NCBI RefSeq assembly: GCF_964656455.1
Contig: NC_135718.1
Location: 149,526,762-149,590,761 of the forward strand
Length of the DNA stretch: 64,000 nucleotides
Source: Halichoerus grypus
Lineage: Eukaryota > Chordata > Mammalia > Carnivora > Phocidae
Direction of reading: 5' to 3'
Below are positions 1 through 12,136 of the stretch, piece after piece. A program made the position numbers and the translations under genes. How positions within the stretch are numbered: the stretch's first letter is position 1; each line of letters starts with the position of its first letter. The notes below the pieces were generated by a model. That model was not told the DNA's origin, made no database searches, and saw only the letters and a list, made by a program, of their open reading frames with translations.

Positions 1-339
1 ACTGTGAGCTGTTACCTGGTGAGGGCCCTTTGAAGAACAATAGCTCTCTATAGAAAGTGTACAAAAGTATTGTTTCCTATCTACAGCCCTATACCGCCCT
101 CTGTGGCCATCTTCCCCAAAGAAGCGTGGCAAAACTGAACGCCTTTTCTTCGAACTGCTTTGGGATCAAAAGCCCGAGGAATAAATCAAAAAGGGGTGGA
201 AAGGAAGGGGCAGCATCACCGATGTGCCTGTGGTTACCTATGCCTTTTCCAATCCTCACTTCTGCCAGGAAAAAAAAAAAAAGGTAGTAAGTGTGCATAG
301 AGTTTGAAAGCCACAGTATGTTGTTAGTATCATGTTCCT
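1..339. other. intergenic, no gene seen
   Basis: AT-balanced sequence with an A-run at 270-282. No feature recognised. Confidence 0.5.
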
Positions 340-396
340 ACAGAGATGCTCTCACTCGCTCTTTCTCAAATAAGTAAAAAAAATCTTTAAAAAACC
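340..396 (+). mobile_element. Can-SINE tail fragment
   Basis: Only the 3' part remains: CT-rich stretch, CAAATAAGTAAAA, AATCTTTAAAAAA. The tRNA-like head is absent. Confidence 0.6.
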
Positions 397-1507
397 ATTA
401 GATTTTCCCGAGCAAAGAACTCATAGTCTGGTGGGGGAGACAGTCCCCTCTGCAAGGTGAAGGACTTGGCTTAGAACACAAGGGAAAGCTCATCATGTTA
501 GATTGAAGAGAGTCACAAGATGGTGACTCTGGGGAAGTAAGCTGATGAACTGAAAAGCGCCCATGACCCCAGGCTTTTTCATTAAGGTGTCAGGACATCA
601 TCATAGAAGGTGGGGAGAGGTAGGAGTTGGAAGAGAGGATAGATTCACTGGGAAGCATGCTGGGGAGGAGGGTGGGATTAAATTGAACAGCCTCTGTCTG
701 TCTCTTAGCTGGATTTGAGGTGGGCTCTTAGATAACCTGCATCGGCAGTTCTGCACTAGACACTTGGTTGGGGAGAGACTAGGGGAGGGGGCTATGTGTC
801 GGCACCCCGCTTGTCAACTGGCCCCAGGAACTATTCGTCCTGGAAATTCTGACTGGGGCATGTCAATGCCAGCATTTTGTTAGTATCTCAAACTCAATAT
901 ATATTACACTATACTCCTGATCCCTCTTCCCAGCTTACTTTCTCCACTGCCTTCTCCAGCTCAGTTAATGGAAACTTGGTCCTTCCAGATGCTCAGCTCC
1001 AAATCCCTGAGGTCACCCTTGACTCTTCCCTTTCTCCCACCCTCAAAACATACTCAGATTCCAGCCATTTTTTTTTTCCTTCCCTGGTCTGAGCCCCCAC
1101 TGCCCCCTGCCTAGATGATTGAAACCACCTCCCACCGGGTCTCCTTGCTTCCACTCTTGCCCTCCGAGAGTCCACTCCCAACACTGTGGCCAATGATCCA
1201 GTTAGAGCAGAAGCCACGTCTGCCCATGCCTTCGCTCTCTCATCTCAGAATTAAAGCAAAAAACCCATAAAATGGACCAGAAAGCTTTACATGATTGAGA
1301 CCCCATCTGACCTCTCCAACCTCCCCTCCTCCCACTGTCCCCTCATCCATTCTGGCCCCAACACACTGGCCTCTGGAATGTTCCTCAAACACCAAGTGTC
1401 TGTTTTCTTCAGGAAGGAAACTCACTGAGCCCTCCACCTAGAACCATCTTTACTCAAACATTTACATGGTTCACTTTGTCTTTCTTTCTTTCTTTGTTTC
1501 TTTCTTT

Positions 1508-1547
<40 letters not shown>

Positions 1548-3174
1548 TTTCTTCTTTCTCTTTTTATTAGTAGATCCCTCTGCCTGAAATGTAAGCTTAG
1601 TGAGGACAAGTTTATGTCTGTTCACTGCTGTATTTCCAGTGCTTGCAACAGTGTCTGGGACATATTAGGTACTTAATAAATATTTTTTAAATGATTGCCT
1701 TTTTTTTTTTTCCAGAGCCAGCAACTGAGGCCAGTGAATGGAAAGATGACAATCAAGAGGGGGAAATGAAGAAATCCCAAGGTGGACTTTAACCAAAGGC
1801 ATTATGTCCTCAAAAGGAAAGAAGAGTAGAAAAAGAATTTGGGGAGGTAGACTTTGAGGAGAGGAAAAGAACGGAAGGAACAGGGAAGCTGAGATAGCAA
1901 CATCCATCTGCCTTACAAGAACAGAAGTGCTCGGGCCTGTTGTTGGGGTTGCAAAAGAACAAGCAAGAGCCCCAAGGAAAAGTTCAGTCGGCTCTGAGGT
2001 CAGAGGCTTTATTTTATCTCCTCCCCCTTCCCCCTGACTGAAGTGAGAATTTCCTACACCAGTGATTCTGGATTATCAGGTCACAGATGCTGGAGGGCCG
2101 GGTGGGGATGGATGCACTTTCAGTCCAGAGCCTCGGGTCCAGGGTAAGCCCTAAGTCCCCTCTGGGACACCAGTCTGTCTGTCGGACGTGTCAGGTGTAG
2201 GACTATGCCGCAGGGGGACGTCTTCCCTGGTGTAACAGGGTGATGGGCTGTTTGTTACTATTTGCTTTCCCCTACAGAACCAGTCTTTTCTCTTTGCATC
2301 TTCATGATCCTGGTTTTCCGTTGCTGTGGAGTAAATCAGCAGAAGCATCCACAGCGTCTGAAGGGAGGACCCAGGCCCAAGTCCACACCCACACCCCCAC
2401 CTCCCTGGGACTGTAGCCTTCTCCTGGGCAAGGAAGGCTTCAGTGAGTTTTTCTCATCCTCAATCCCGGACCAAGACTATTTCATAAAGGACAGAAGGAC
2501 ACTGCAGGATGAAAAATGGGAAGGAGGATGGGGAAGCAAAAGTGATTGGGAAAGAGGAGGCTGAAGAAGAGGGGTGTGGGCAGATCACACCATTCATTTC
2601 ACTGCCTTCCTTCCCTCCCTTTCTCTCCCAGTCCTGAGGGCTAGTACAAATATTTTTATCTAATTGGCCATGTTCACAGTGACGTCTGCAGGAGGTGGGT
2701 TTTCCAACCTCTCTGCTCTGTCCTCCACCGTCTGGTGGGAGTGTAGTAAACACAGTGAAGAGATGATGATCAGCAAAACCAAGGAAGACCCTTGATAATC
2801 CAGAAACTGCACGATCAATATATATATAATCAAGAATTGTCTGTAGATTCACAAGTGTGTTTTTATTCTTGATCTTGGAATAGTGAAAGTTCACAAAAGA
2901 GTTACCAAAACTCAGATTATTTTAAGTCAGCATTTGTCACTGTTTTACTTGGTGTCACAAACCAACTGCCTTAATTAGTAGCTTGCACTAAGAGCTGCAT
3001 TGTTATTATTATTTCAAACAGCTTTTCCCCTGAAAATTTAAGATTCTACTTATGAATTATTGTTCTGGTTCTTACAGCCTGAGCAAGTTTCCATTAAATC
3101 CTTTCTGCTTCATGGGGACATGTACGATGTTAAGGTACTGATCCTTACTCTATTATCATGTCCTAATATTATTT
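397..3174. other. intergenic, microsatellite and old MIR/L2-like scraps
   Basis: No coding sequence found; open frames are short and unlike known proteins. 1644-1700 looks like the 3' end of an old L2/MIR (GTACTTAATAAATATTT). The rest is unassigned. Confidence 0.5.
1477..1558 (+). repeat. (TTTC)n microsatellite
   Basis: About 80 nt of TTTC units with a few interruptions. Frames read through it are artefacts of the repeat. Confidence 0.95.
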
Positions 3175-3191
3175 GAGTACCATATATTTTA

Positions 3192-3408
3192 TTTTTTTAA
3201 GATTTATTTACGACAGAGAGAGAGAGAGAGAGAGTGCATGCACACTAGTGGGGGGCGGGGCAGAGGGAAAGGGAGAGAGAGAATCTCAAACAGACTCCCC
3301 GCTGAGCCGGGAGCCCAACATGGGGCTCGATCCCACGACCCTGAGACCAGGACCTGAGCCAAGATCAAGAGTCGAACGCTTAACTGACTGAGCCACGCAG
3401 GCGTCCCA
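3192..3408 (-). mobile_element. Can-SINE, antisense
   Basis: Poly-T, GA-rich tract, then reverse complement of the tRNA-Lys-like head. Flanked by a target-site duplication, GAGTACCATATATTTTA at 3175-3191 and a one-base variant at 3410-3426. Confidence 0.93.
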
Positions 3409-3560
3409 TGAGTACCATGTATTTTAGTACTATATCTTTTAATAGATTTTAATATTGTCTTAATTCTTTTGGCGAGGGATGGACACAGAGATTAGTGGTT
3501 TTAAGGATATGTTTGTTTGGGTTATGCTGGAGCCGTGTTATAATATAAAGTATTGATGGT

Positions 3561-3754
3561 GGGGCACCTGGGTGGCTCAGTCGGTTAAGCATCTGCCTTC
3601 GGCTTGGATCATGGTCCCAGGGTCCTGGGATGGAGCCCTGCATCGGGCTCCCTGCTCAGAGGGGAGCCTGCTTCTCCCTCTCCCGCTCCTCCTGTTTTTG
3701 CTCACTCTCTCTGTCAAATAAATAAATAAATCTTTAAATAAAAAAATTAAAAAT
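3561..3754 (+). mobile_element. Can-SINE, sense
   Basis: Complete head, CT tract and AAATAAATAAATAAATCTTT tail. Target-site duplication ATAAAGTATTGATGG at 3545-3559 and 3755-3769. Confidence 0.95.
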
Positions 3755-4351
3755 AAAGTATTGATGGGATTTAGGCAAAGAAACTTGATTGGTGTGCAGT
3801 GGAAAATGGCAGATTTGCATTCCACCCACCCACCTAATGAGGAATAGCGGCAACAGTTACTATATACGGCCTGACTTCCCTTATTACTTGAAACACAAGA
3901 CGCTTTGATTTGCTTTTTTCCCCACTGACATAAGTGTAATAACGTTTTTTTCTTTTTGCCTCTTGAATCTAGATTTAATGTTTCTAATGAATAGCACAAA
4001 ATTTGGCCTATTTCATAGCGATAGAACAGATTATTCCTTTCTGAATATTTTTACATATTTTAAGTGCTCTTTATAGTCTGAGCATTTAAAGCATATTTTA
4101 GCTAATCTTAATTTTGAATTTATTATATATATATGCAACAGATTTATGGTGATAAGACTTGCATAATTTAAAAGTCACATTATTTTTGAGACTCATTTTC
4201 CCACAGAAATAAAAGGAAAGTGGGATTATACGTATCTAGAGAACATAAATCCACAACTCCTACAATGTGGTTTTGCTTTAAGGTTGCTTTGCCTTTTGTA
4301 GTCATTATCTGCAGAATTTAATGGAGTCCTTTCTTCCAAGTTAACAGTATT

Positions 4352-4555
4352 TTTTTTAAAAAAAGATTTTATTTATTTATTTGAGAGAGAGAGCGAGAGA
4401 GCAGGTGCACTAGCAGGGCGGAGGGGCAGAGGGAGAGGGACAAGCAGACTCCCAGCAGAGCAGGGAGCCTGACACAGGGCTCTATCCCAGGACCCTGGGA
4501 TCATGACCTGAGCTGAAGGCAGACGCTTAACTGACTGAACCACCCAGGTGCCCCC
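4352..4555 (-). mobile_element. Can-SINE, antisense
   Basis: Full-length. Target-site duplication CCAAGTTAACAGTATTTTT on the left and CCGAGTTAACAATATTTTT on the right. Confidence 0.93.
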
Positions 4556-5238
4556 ATCCGAGTTAACAATATTTTTATCCCACTGATTGGCCTTGTCCAT
4601 ACTATTTCATCTCTACTAATTTCTTCCCCACAGTGACTAGTTTTTCAGGGTCAGTTTAGCACAAATTATTGAACAAAGATATAGGTGTTAGAAGATCTTA
4701 AAAATAGTTTATGTAATAGTACATGCTAAAGTAAAATCGTAGGAATAAGAATGCATCATAAAGAATGATGTCAGATCAAGAAACAAGACATCTGAAGACT
4801 ATGGATCAAGGAAGAAAAAAAATTTATGGTATTTATTATAAATAACTTTGTAAAGGTGGCTGCTGACCTTGATTCAGTTGCTCAAAGATAGTACCAAGGT
4901 CCTGGGCTCTTTCCACATCCCCCTGGGCATTTTCAGTGGATTAGTTTTTGCCCTTGGCCTTGTTGCATCTCAGGTGCAAATGTGTGCTAATCTCCAGGCA
5001 CATCTTCCGTGAGAGCATTCAGAAGCAGGCAGGAGGGATGTGGCCACGGCAGTCAGTGACTACTCTTTCAAAACTCTCCTTTTATCAGGGAATAAAATAT
5101 TTTTATCTAATTGGCCAAAACTAACTTAAGAACCAAAAACAGGTAGAAGAAACATATTACTGAACTTGATTTAGACCAGGTATGATTCATCCCCTGGGAC
5201 CTGCCTATTGCTCACCTGAATAAAATCAAGTTTCTGAG

Positions 5239-5393
5239 GTGCCTCGGTGGCTCAGTCGGTTAAACATCCAACTTTTGATTTTGGCTCAGGTCACGATCTC
5301 AGGGTCGTGAGATCGAGCCCCGTGTCTGGCTCCTCGAGAGGCGTCTGCTCTCTCTCTCTCTCAAATAAAATAAACAAAATCCTTTTTTTAAAA
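5239..5393 (+). mobile_element. Can-SINE, sense, divergent
   Basis: Head GGTGCCTCGGTGGCTCAGTC, short CT tract, A-rich tail. Target-site duplication AAAATCAAGTTTCTG on both sides. The middle differs from the common type (CTTTTGATTTTGGCTCAGG), suggesting an older subfamily. Confidence 0.9.
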
Positions 5394-6022
5394 AAATCAA
5401 GTTTCTGTTAGGAGGGAAGAGGGGGAGAAGAGTTAGTGCATTAGGCAATGAAGAGTGTCATGTAATTCCCATTATGTTTCAATTATTTCTTGCTTCATAA
5501 CCAAACACTCTACGAGTTAGGGGCTTAAAACAACAAGGTACTAGTACTTCTGATGGTTCTGAGGGTTGCTGGGCAGTTCTTCCTTCGGGTCCCTCATATG
5601 GTTGCAATGAGATGGCAGGTGAGGATGGTATCATCTGAAGGCTTCTTCTCTCTTCTGTCTGACACCTCAGATGTTGGGAACAGCTGGGGCTAAGAGCATC
5701 TCTCTCCCAGTGACTCAGATGGGCTCCCTCCCTCCCTGACAGTCTCAGGACAGCCAAACTATTTCCAGGGACTAGTTACCTCCTGAACAAATATTCCAAG
5801 AGATCTAGTTGGGAGCTGCAAGGCTTCTTATGACCTAGCTTCAGAAGTCACCCCATGTTACTTCTACTGTATTTTGTTGTCAAAGCAGTCACATTCCGGC
5901 TCATATTCGAAACAACAGGGGAATAGATTCCTCCTCGCAGTGGGGGAATGGCTTTCTCCTACAGGAGGGGAAGGAAAATATAGTGGCCATCTTGCAAACA
6001 AACTAGCACACATTATAGTATT
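5394..6022. other. intergenic, unassigned old repeat-like sequence
   Basis: The piece at 5470-5800 (CATAACCAAACACTC... GGGGCTTAAAACAACA) resembles a common ancient mammalian interspersed repeat that I cannot name securely. No gene. Confidence 0.4.
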
Positions 6023-6374
6023 GTTGTGGGCTGAATGTTTGTGTCCCCCCCCCAAATTCACATGTTGAAATCCTAATCCCTCAGGTGATGGTATCAGGAG
6101 TTGGGGCCTTTGGGAGGTTGGTTAGGTCATGAGGGGGTGAGGAGTGTGATTACTGCCCTTATAAAAGAGACCCCACAGAGCTCTCACCCCTTCTGCCTTG
6201 GGAGGACACATCGAGAAGACTGCTGTCTGTGAATCAGGAAGCGGACTTTCGCAGGACACCGAATGTGCCAGCACCTTGATCTTAGACTTCCAGCCTCCAG
6301 ATCTGTGAGAAGTAACTTGTTTAAGCCACCCAGTCCATGGCATTTTTGTCATAGCAGCCCTAAGGAACCAAGAC
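6023..6374 (+). mobile_element. solo LTR, ERVL-MaLR (MLT1-like)
   Basis: Starts TGTTGTGGGCTGAATG, has the CCCTTATAAAAGAGACCCC TATA region, ends near CCAAGACA. The length (about 350 bp) and internal landmarks fit MLT1 LTRs. No internal retroviral region adjoins it. Confidence 0.75.
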
Positions 6375-7455
6375 AGGAGGATGACAAAGTACGGCTACTG
6401 GCAAGTGATGGCTGAGAGTTTAACAAACTGGCCCATGGAACGCCACAACATGGCGCTAGCATAAACATGGCTTATAATTCATACTCACCAGTGTCGTAAT
6501 TATCTGCCTCTTCATGAATCTTTCCAAGTTAGGGGGGTTTGCACTGATTGGAGTTTGAGAGAGTATTTAGTCATTCATGCCACACTGTTTTTAATTTGTA
6601 CTATTCAAAATATTATTAAATGTACCCTCACCACATTTCATGTACAACTCAACAATGTCATCTTTTTTTGAGTTTTCTTGTCTCCTTTCCCTCCTGTTTT
6701 TATTTGCTTGTGTGATTGATTGATTGATTTGCATATCAGTGGGGATCAGGAACTGGGGTCAGAGAGTGCCTGAGGGATGGGCTGGATGAGAAGGACTCTG
6801 GGGAATCAGAACATCTAAATGGGTTTCTGTTACTTGTTGTGGAGAGTGTGAGGCAAACCTCTCCTCCTTCACCTTCTCTGCCAAATCTTCGGTAAATTCA
6901 ACCTTCACTGATCCTTTCTTATGAGTGAGTTTTAAGTTTTGGCAGGGAAGGACATTGGCAAAAGTGTTGCAGTATTGCTTTCTGGGACCACATGGGGCAG
7001 GGCTGGAGGAGGAGGGGGAGCCTAGGAGCTTAGCGGCCAAGCGGATCATGAGAAAGTAAGTCCCTAGGAATTTTCAGAAACATTGCAGAAGTTTCCTCAG
7101 GGCATGGACTTGGGGAATTGAGGTAATTCTAACCTCAATTTCAGGTGCTGGGGAGGGGCCCAGCGGAAGCTGTTAGATTCCACTGCACTCCATTTACTCC
7201 TCCCTCAGCCAATCAGGCAGCTGCAATGTCCCCGAAGTCCCCAGTAAAACAGCATTTTACACTTGGGAGAAACCCCTTAGGCTCCTACTATTATTAGTAC
7301 ATTTGGGTAGATTGAGTAACTAATTAACTTAGGCAATGGCCTCATGTCCAGAAAACCTCTTAGAACTCACCATGCTGACCACTCGTTGCCCTGGTAAATC
7401 AAACAGATTTGGAGAACACTGGCATCAAGCATGTCTTTTCATTTTCTGTATTCTG
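6375..7455. other. intergenic; possible decayed coding relic at 6759-7049 (-)
   Basis: No convincing gene. On minus, 7049-6759 holds a 96-codon open frame (MIRLAAKLLG...), with codon use rather like real coding sequence, but I recognise no family and see no introns or tail. It may be an old processed pseudogene scrap. Confidence 0.3.
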
Positions 7456-7459
7456 GTAT

Positions 7460-7945
7460 TTTGACATTGGGGGGCCTTGCTGACCCTGGAGGGACTGCCT
7501 CTCCCAGGACTAGCCAATTCCTAGCGGTAATAAACAGCTTGCTGTGCTTTTCAAACGCAAACCAACCAATCCAGAACCCACACCCCCGACCCCCTCCTTG
7601 ATCTCACCTCAGCCCCGTTGACCCCAAGGCCAGGTATCAGGCAACTAGCCACAACCCCTGGGCCTCAGAGCCGCTGATATCATTCAAACTAGCCAATCCC
7701 AAACCTGCCATCCTGCCTTGCCTGTCCCTTCCCAGGGAAACCATGATAAAGGCTTTGGCCTGGGGTTCCTCCCTTTCTCCCTCCCCTGTGACCTACAAGG
7801 TATTTTCCACGCATCCCCCTTCTCTGTCTCCCATGGAATGGCATGACCCCTCCCCTTAGGAACTGTGAGTAATAAACTTTTTTCAACAGCAATCATCTCC
7901 CAATCTGTGAGCCTTACTAAATCTCACTTTCCTATTAATACACTA
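7460..7945 (+). mobile_element. solo LTR, ERV1-like
   Basis: About 480 bp, C-rich, with repeated AGCCAAT boxes, a late ATGATAAAGG element, an AGTAATAAACTTTTTTC poly(A) signal, and a downstream stretch typical of gammaretrovirus-related LTRs. Borders are approximate, and no internal viral genes adjoin. Confidence 0.6.
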
Positions 7946-8108
7946 TATTTTAAAACAGCACCACACTTAGATGTGCCAAATTCCTAAGCTACCCAGGATC
8001 ATAAGGAATAAAAAAGCACTTTTCCCAGGAGAATCGACATCATTGGGCAGTAAGTACCTGCACCTGCCTTGAAACCTGAAAAAAAGGAGACAGAAGGCAA
8101 AACACTTG

Positions 8109-8119
8109 TGTGGAGGGTA

Positions 8120-8153
<34 letters not shown>
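8109..8153 (+). repeat. (TG)n microsatellite
   Basis: Around 17 near-perfect TG units with a GTGCG interruption at the 5' end. Confidence 0.95.
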
Positions 8154-8156
<3 letters not shown>

Positions 8157-8540
8157 GGACTGAGGTCAGAGCACTCATGCAGTGTGTGTGTGTCCCTTTC
8201 TCAGCACTCTCCATGCCTTCTCAGAGCATTTCTCAAGGGTCCCAGAGATGCTAGAAAGGGCAGTCACCTGCACAAGACTTCTAGGCAGGGATGGTGGGAG
8301 ATATCCTTAAGGTTTAAGGCTGTGCAGGTGTAGGCCTGGTCCAGGTTGCAGAGCTGAGGAATCACTGAGGACAGACCCATCCTAGGACACAGACCATCCC
8401 CACCCCCCAATCCTATTGGCATCCACCTGTGTGTCTGATCTCTACTCCTCCCTTCAAGGAGCCTCTAGGATAGCATTAAGGCCTTGTTCCCAAAGACAGT
8501 GGATTCCAATCTAACTGGAGGCTCTATTAGCCATCCTGTT

Positions 8541-8835
8541 GGAAGCAGAACGCCACGGGAAAACACACAGGGAGAACCTCATGGATGACAGGAGCAGAGC
8601 TTGGAGTGATGTGTCTACAAGCCAAGGAATGATAAGGATTTCTGGCAAACACCAGAAGCTAGAAGAAACATGGAAGGACTCTTCTTATGGGTTTCAGAGG
8701 GTGCATGGTCCTGACAATACCTCGGTTTCAGGCTTCTAGCTTCCGTGAGAAAATAAATTTCTGCTGCTGTCAGCCACCCAATTTTTAATACTTTCTTGTG
8801 GTAGCCCTAAATTAATACAGAGAGGAAATGAGAAG
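8541..8835 (+). repeat. local duplication, copy A
   Basis: About 295 bp matching 9333-9630 at roughly 96% by eye: about 12 substitutions and one 3-bp indel. It is the 3' part of the MaLR-like LTR of copy B without that LTR's 5' part. Confidence 0.9.
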
Positions 8836-9189
8836 AAAATGAGAAGAACAAACAGGGGCCTCTCTAGGCCATCCCACAAGAAGAGGAAATAGAAATGAAG
8901 GGAAAAGAAAACAGCAAAGATTCCAGACAGTTCTGAAGACTCTTCTAATCCCAGCCCCTGAGAAACTAAATGGAAAAAGAAATAGGTCATCTGAGGTCAC
9001 TCAACCATCAGCCAGGATCCATCGATAGGTGAGTTTTGGTCACTGAGATGAATCCCTTCTCTGCTTTGGAGTTTTCCTGAGGGCCTTGGGATTCACTTCT
9101 GCAGTTTTTCTTTAGATGGAGCTCCCAGCCAGAGGTTTAGAAGAGGAAGAAGGAGGTGAAAGGATTGGGGAGGAGGAAAGTAAATTCAT

Positions 9190-9630
9190 GTCTGGCCTGG
9201 AACTGCAAAATGTGACCTTATATAGAAATAAGGTCATGGTAGATGTCATTAATTAACGTGAAGTCATAGTGGAGTAGGATGGGTCCTTAAGCCAATATGA
9301 CCGGAGTCCCTACAGGAAGACGAGAAGAGACAGGAAGCAGAACGCCATGGGAAAACACACAGGGAGAACCTCATGGACGACAGGAGCAGAGCTTGGAGTG
9401 ATGTGTCTACAAGCCAAGGAATGATAAGGATTTCTGGCAAACACCAGAAACTAGAAGAAACATGGAAGGACTCTTCTTATGGGTTTCAGAGGGTGCATGG
9501 TCCTGACAATACCTCGGTTTCAGACTTCTAGCTTCTGTGAGAAAATAAATTTCTGCTGCTCTCAGCCACCCAATTTTTAGTACTTCCTTGAGGTAGCCTT
9601 AAAAAATTAATACAGGGAGGAAACGAGAAG
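9190..9630 (+). mobile_element. LTR, MaLR/MLT1-like (contains duplication copy B)
   Basis: Typical MLT1-type wording: GTGACCTTATATAGAAATA, GGGTCCTTAAGCCAATATGA, GTGAGAAAATAAATTTCTG and AGCCACCCAATTTTTAGT. The segment 9333-9630 is repeated at 8541-8835. Confidence 0.65.
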
Positions 9631-10167
9631 TCTACTTAGCATTCTGGCCCCACTGGCCATGTCAGTGACACTGAGGGGCCACTTTTAATAAGAGTCATCC
9701 AGTCCCCAAGGCCTTGAGGAGACCTTCCCAAACTTGTCATTAGTGATGTTCCTTATGTCCCCACGTAGTGAAGCCCCACAGATTGAAATGCGAGAATGTT
9801 CTAGAGGCCTTTAAAGTGATGTGGGCCCTTTAACACAATTGGAATGCTGTGCTGGACGGAGCAGAATTTGGGGGCGGGGGGGGCGGTCTGCACGCTTTCA
9901 GTATCACTCAGGCTGATGTTTTCTGCTTTTCTTCTTTTGGTCTGATGAGAGCAAGAGATAGACACCCAAGAAATTAGTTGATGGTATTAACCACCTCTCC
10001 TGCAGGAGGCTTTGGGGAAGAGACACCAGCGCCTCCAGTCTCCTGTTCATGGCAGGAGGGATTCAGTTGGTGAAATTACGTTTCCTGTAAGCACAGAAGA
10101 TAAACTTCTACAAGACCATCTCTTGCTTCCACACACACATGGGAGCCCTGAGAAATGTCAGGCAGAG

Positions 10168-10343
10168 GGCGCCTGGGTGGCTCAGGGTCCTGGGATCGAG
10201 TCCCGCATTAGGCTCCCTGCTCAGCAGGGAGTCTGCTTCTCCCTCTCCTTCTGCCCTTCCCCCTCTGCTTGTGCGCTCTCTCTCTCATATAAATAAAATC
10301 TTTAAAAAAATAGAATTAGCTGTTTATTAAAAGGAAAAAAAAA
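10168..10343 (+). mobile_element. Can-SINE with internal head deletion
   Basis: The head jumps from GGGTGGCTCAG directly to GGTCCTGGGATCGAG, losing about 39 bp between the promoter boxes at a CAG microhomology. Long A-rich tail. Target-site duplication AAATGTCAGGCAGA before and AAATGTCGGGCAGA after. Confidence 0.93.
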
Positions 10344-10689
10344 AGAAATGTCGGGCAGAAACTAGTATTCCCAGTTGGGCTGTGGCTGGAGCTGGAAATG
10401 GCCAATAATTATAATTGCCTTCCTGCTGAGATCTCTCAGGGGGCATATCACTGCTCCCCATCTCAGGGGCTGGGCTTTCACCAAGGGCCAGGAAACAGAG
10501 CTAAGAAGGTGGCAGAGAAGACAAGGCCCTGTCACACACCTGGGCGGCAAGACAGACATCTGCCATTTCCTCAAGCTGACCACTTAACCACCATAGTTTT
10601 GGTTTTTTTTTTTCTGATGGTTGCTGACATTTGCCTTGGTAACTTTCAATTCTAGCTCTTCCTTTGATCATGTCCCTAATGTGATAACT

Positions 10690-11292
10690 GAATAACGACC
10701 CTCCTAAGCCCTGGATCCTGTATATATGTTAAGTTACTTGACAAAAGGAACTTGGCAGATGGAATGAATACTGACTGCTAATCAGTTGACCTTTAAGTAA
10801 GGAGGTTATCATGGATTGTTGGCTGGGTCCAATGGAATCTCAAGTGTTCATGAAAGTAGAACATAGTTGGTGGTTAGAGATCAGAGGAGGGCGACAGAGG
10901 AAGTGTTTGAAGTGTGGGAGAGATTTGACTTGCCATTGCTGATTCTGAGGATGGACGAAAGAGGTCACAAGCCAGGACATGTAAAAAGACTCTAGAATCT
11001 GGGACTAGCCCTCAACTGACAGCCAGCAAGAAAGTGGGTTGCAAGTCCTACAACTGCATGAAACGGAACTCCACAACAATCTGAATGAGCAAGAATATGA
11101 ACTTCCCTGCCAGAGCCCCCAAGAAGGAACACAGGCTGATATATTGATTTGGGCCTTATGAAAAGCTAAGCAGAGACCCAGTCAAACCTGCCAGTCTTCT
11201 GACCTAAGAAGACTGAGATAATGAATTTGTGTTGTTTTAAGGCACTAAGATGGTGGCAATTTATTATAGCAGCAGTAAGAAACTAATACACC
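10690..11292 (+). mobile_element. LTR, MaLR/MLT1-like, old
   Basis: Landmarks include GACCCTCCTAAGCCCTGG-like start, ATCATGGATTGTTGGCTGGG, AGAAGACTGAGATAATGAAT and a final AACTAATACACC. Heavily diverged. Confidence 0.55.
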
Positions 11293-11794
11293 TAACAAAT
11301 CTGGTTCCCTCATGAAGTAAAACCAAGTTTCTCCGGTGGATGATGAAGTAGATAACCTAAACTTTTCAATCTCTCCACTCACCTCCCTTTACATTGCAGA
11401 GTATGATCCTCTTTACTGCGAATTAGCCCAGCAGCAAAGCCTTGTTGCAGGAAAAGTTTTTCAACCTCAGTTTCTTTCATGTTGTTCCAACAAAACTCAA
11501 GCCTGTTCACTTAAAGAAAACTGCATGGGGGGAGGGGGAAAGCTACCTAATGTTTACTTGCCTAATGAGCAAACTTCCTAATCATATCTTCTCCTAAAAT
11601 TTATACTCACCAGGTTTACCTTTTATATTTATTTGATTGGAGTCTCTTAGCCCCTTTTGAGATTTTTGTTTGCACTCTTTAGGGATTTCTTTTTCACTTT
11701 GTTTACTCCTGAATATTGCAATTTTAAAATAAAGCGATGCATATAAAAATGATTTTCCAACATATAAAAGAGTTAAAGCAGTGAAATGAACATA
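11293..11794. other. intergenic, nothing recognised
   Basis: AT-rich; no gene and no nameable repeat. Confidence 0.4.
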
Positions 11795-12136
11795 CAGTTG
11801 GCCCTTGAACAACACAAGGGTTAGGGGTACTGACACTCCCCCCATGCAGTCAAAATCTGCACATAACTTTTGGCTCCCCTAAAACTTGATTACTAATAGC
11901 CTACTGTTGACCAGAAGGCTTATCTATAACACAAATAGCCAATTAACACATATTTTGTATATTGTATGTATTATGTATGATATTCTTACAATAAAATAAG
12001 CTAGAGGAAAAAAAATGTCATTAAGGAAATCATAAGAAAGAGAAAATACATTTATAGCACTGTACTGTTTTAACCAAAAAATCGTGTATATATGTGGACC
12101 AGCACAGTTCAAACCCATGTTGTGTGGGGTCAACTG
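11795..12136. mobile_element. Tigger-like DNA transposon (non-autonomous)
   Basis: 342 bp with terminal inverted repeats: CAGTTGGCCCTTGAACAACA at the left and GGGGTCAACTG at the right, inserted after TA. Internal sequence matches a widespread mammalian element (CTACTGTTGACC). No transposase frame. Confidence 0.65.

Noticed and set aside
1422..1676. Open frames rich in Lys/Arg/Glu or Phe/Leu/Ser across 1480-1560
   Set aside because: Translations of the (TTTC)n microsatellite on either strand.
5479..6352. Several 60-92 codon frames
   Set aside because: They fall in an MLT1-like LTR and an old repeat, with no similarity to proteins.
10168..10343. tRNA-like heads with A and B boxes, here and in all Can-SINEs
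   Set aside because: They are SINE heads derived from tRNA-Lys, followed by CT-rich tract and A-tail and flanked by target duplications; not functional tRNA genes.
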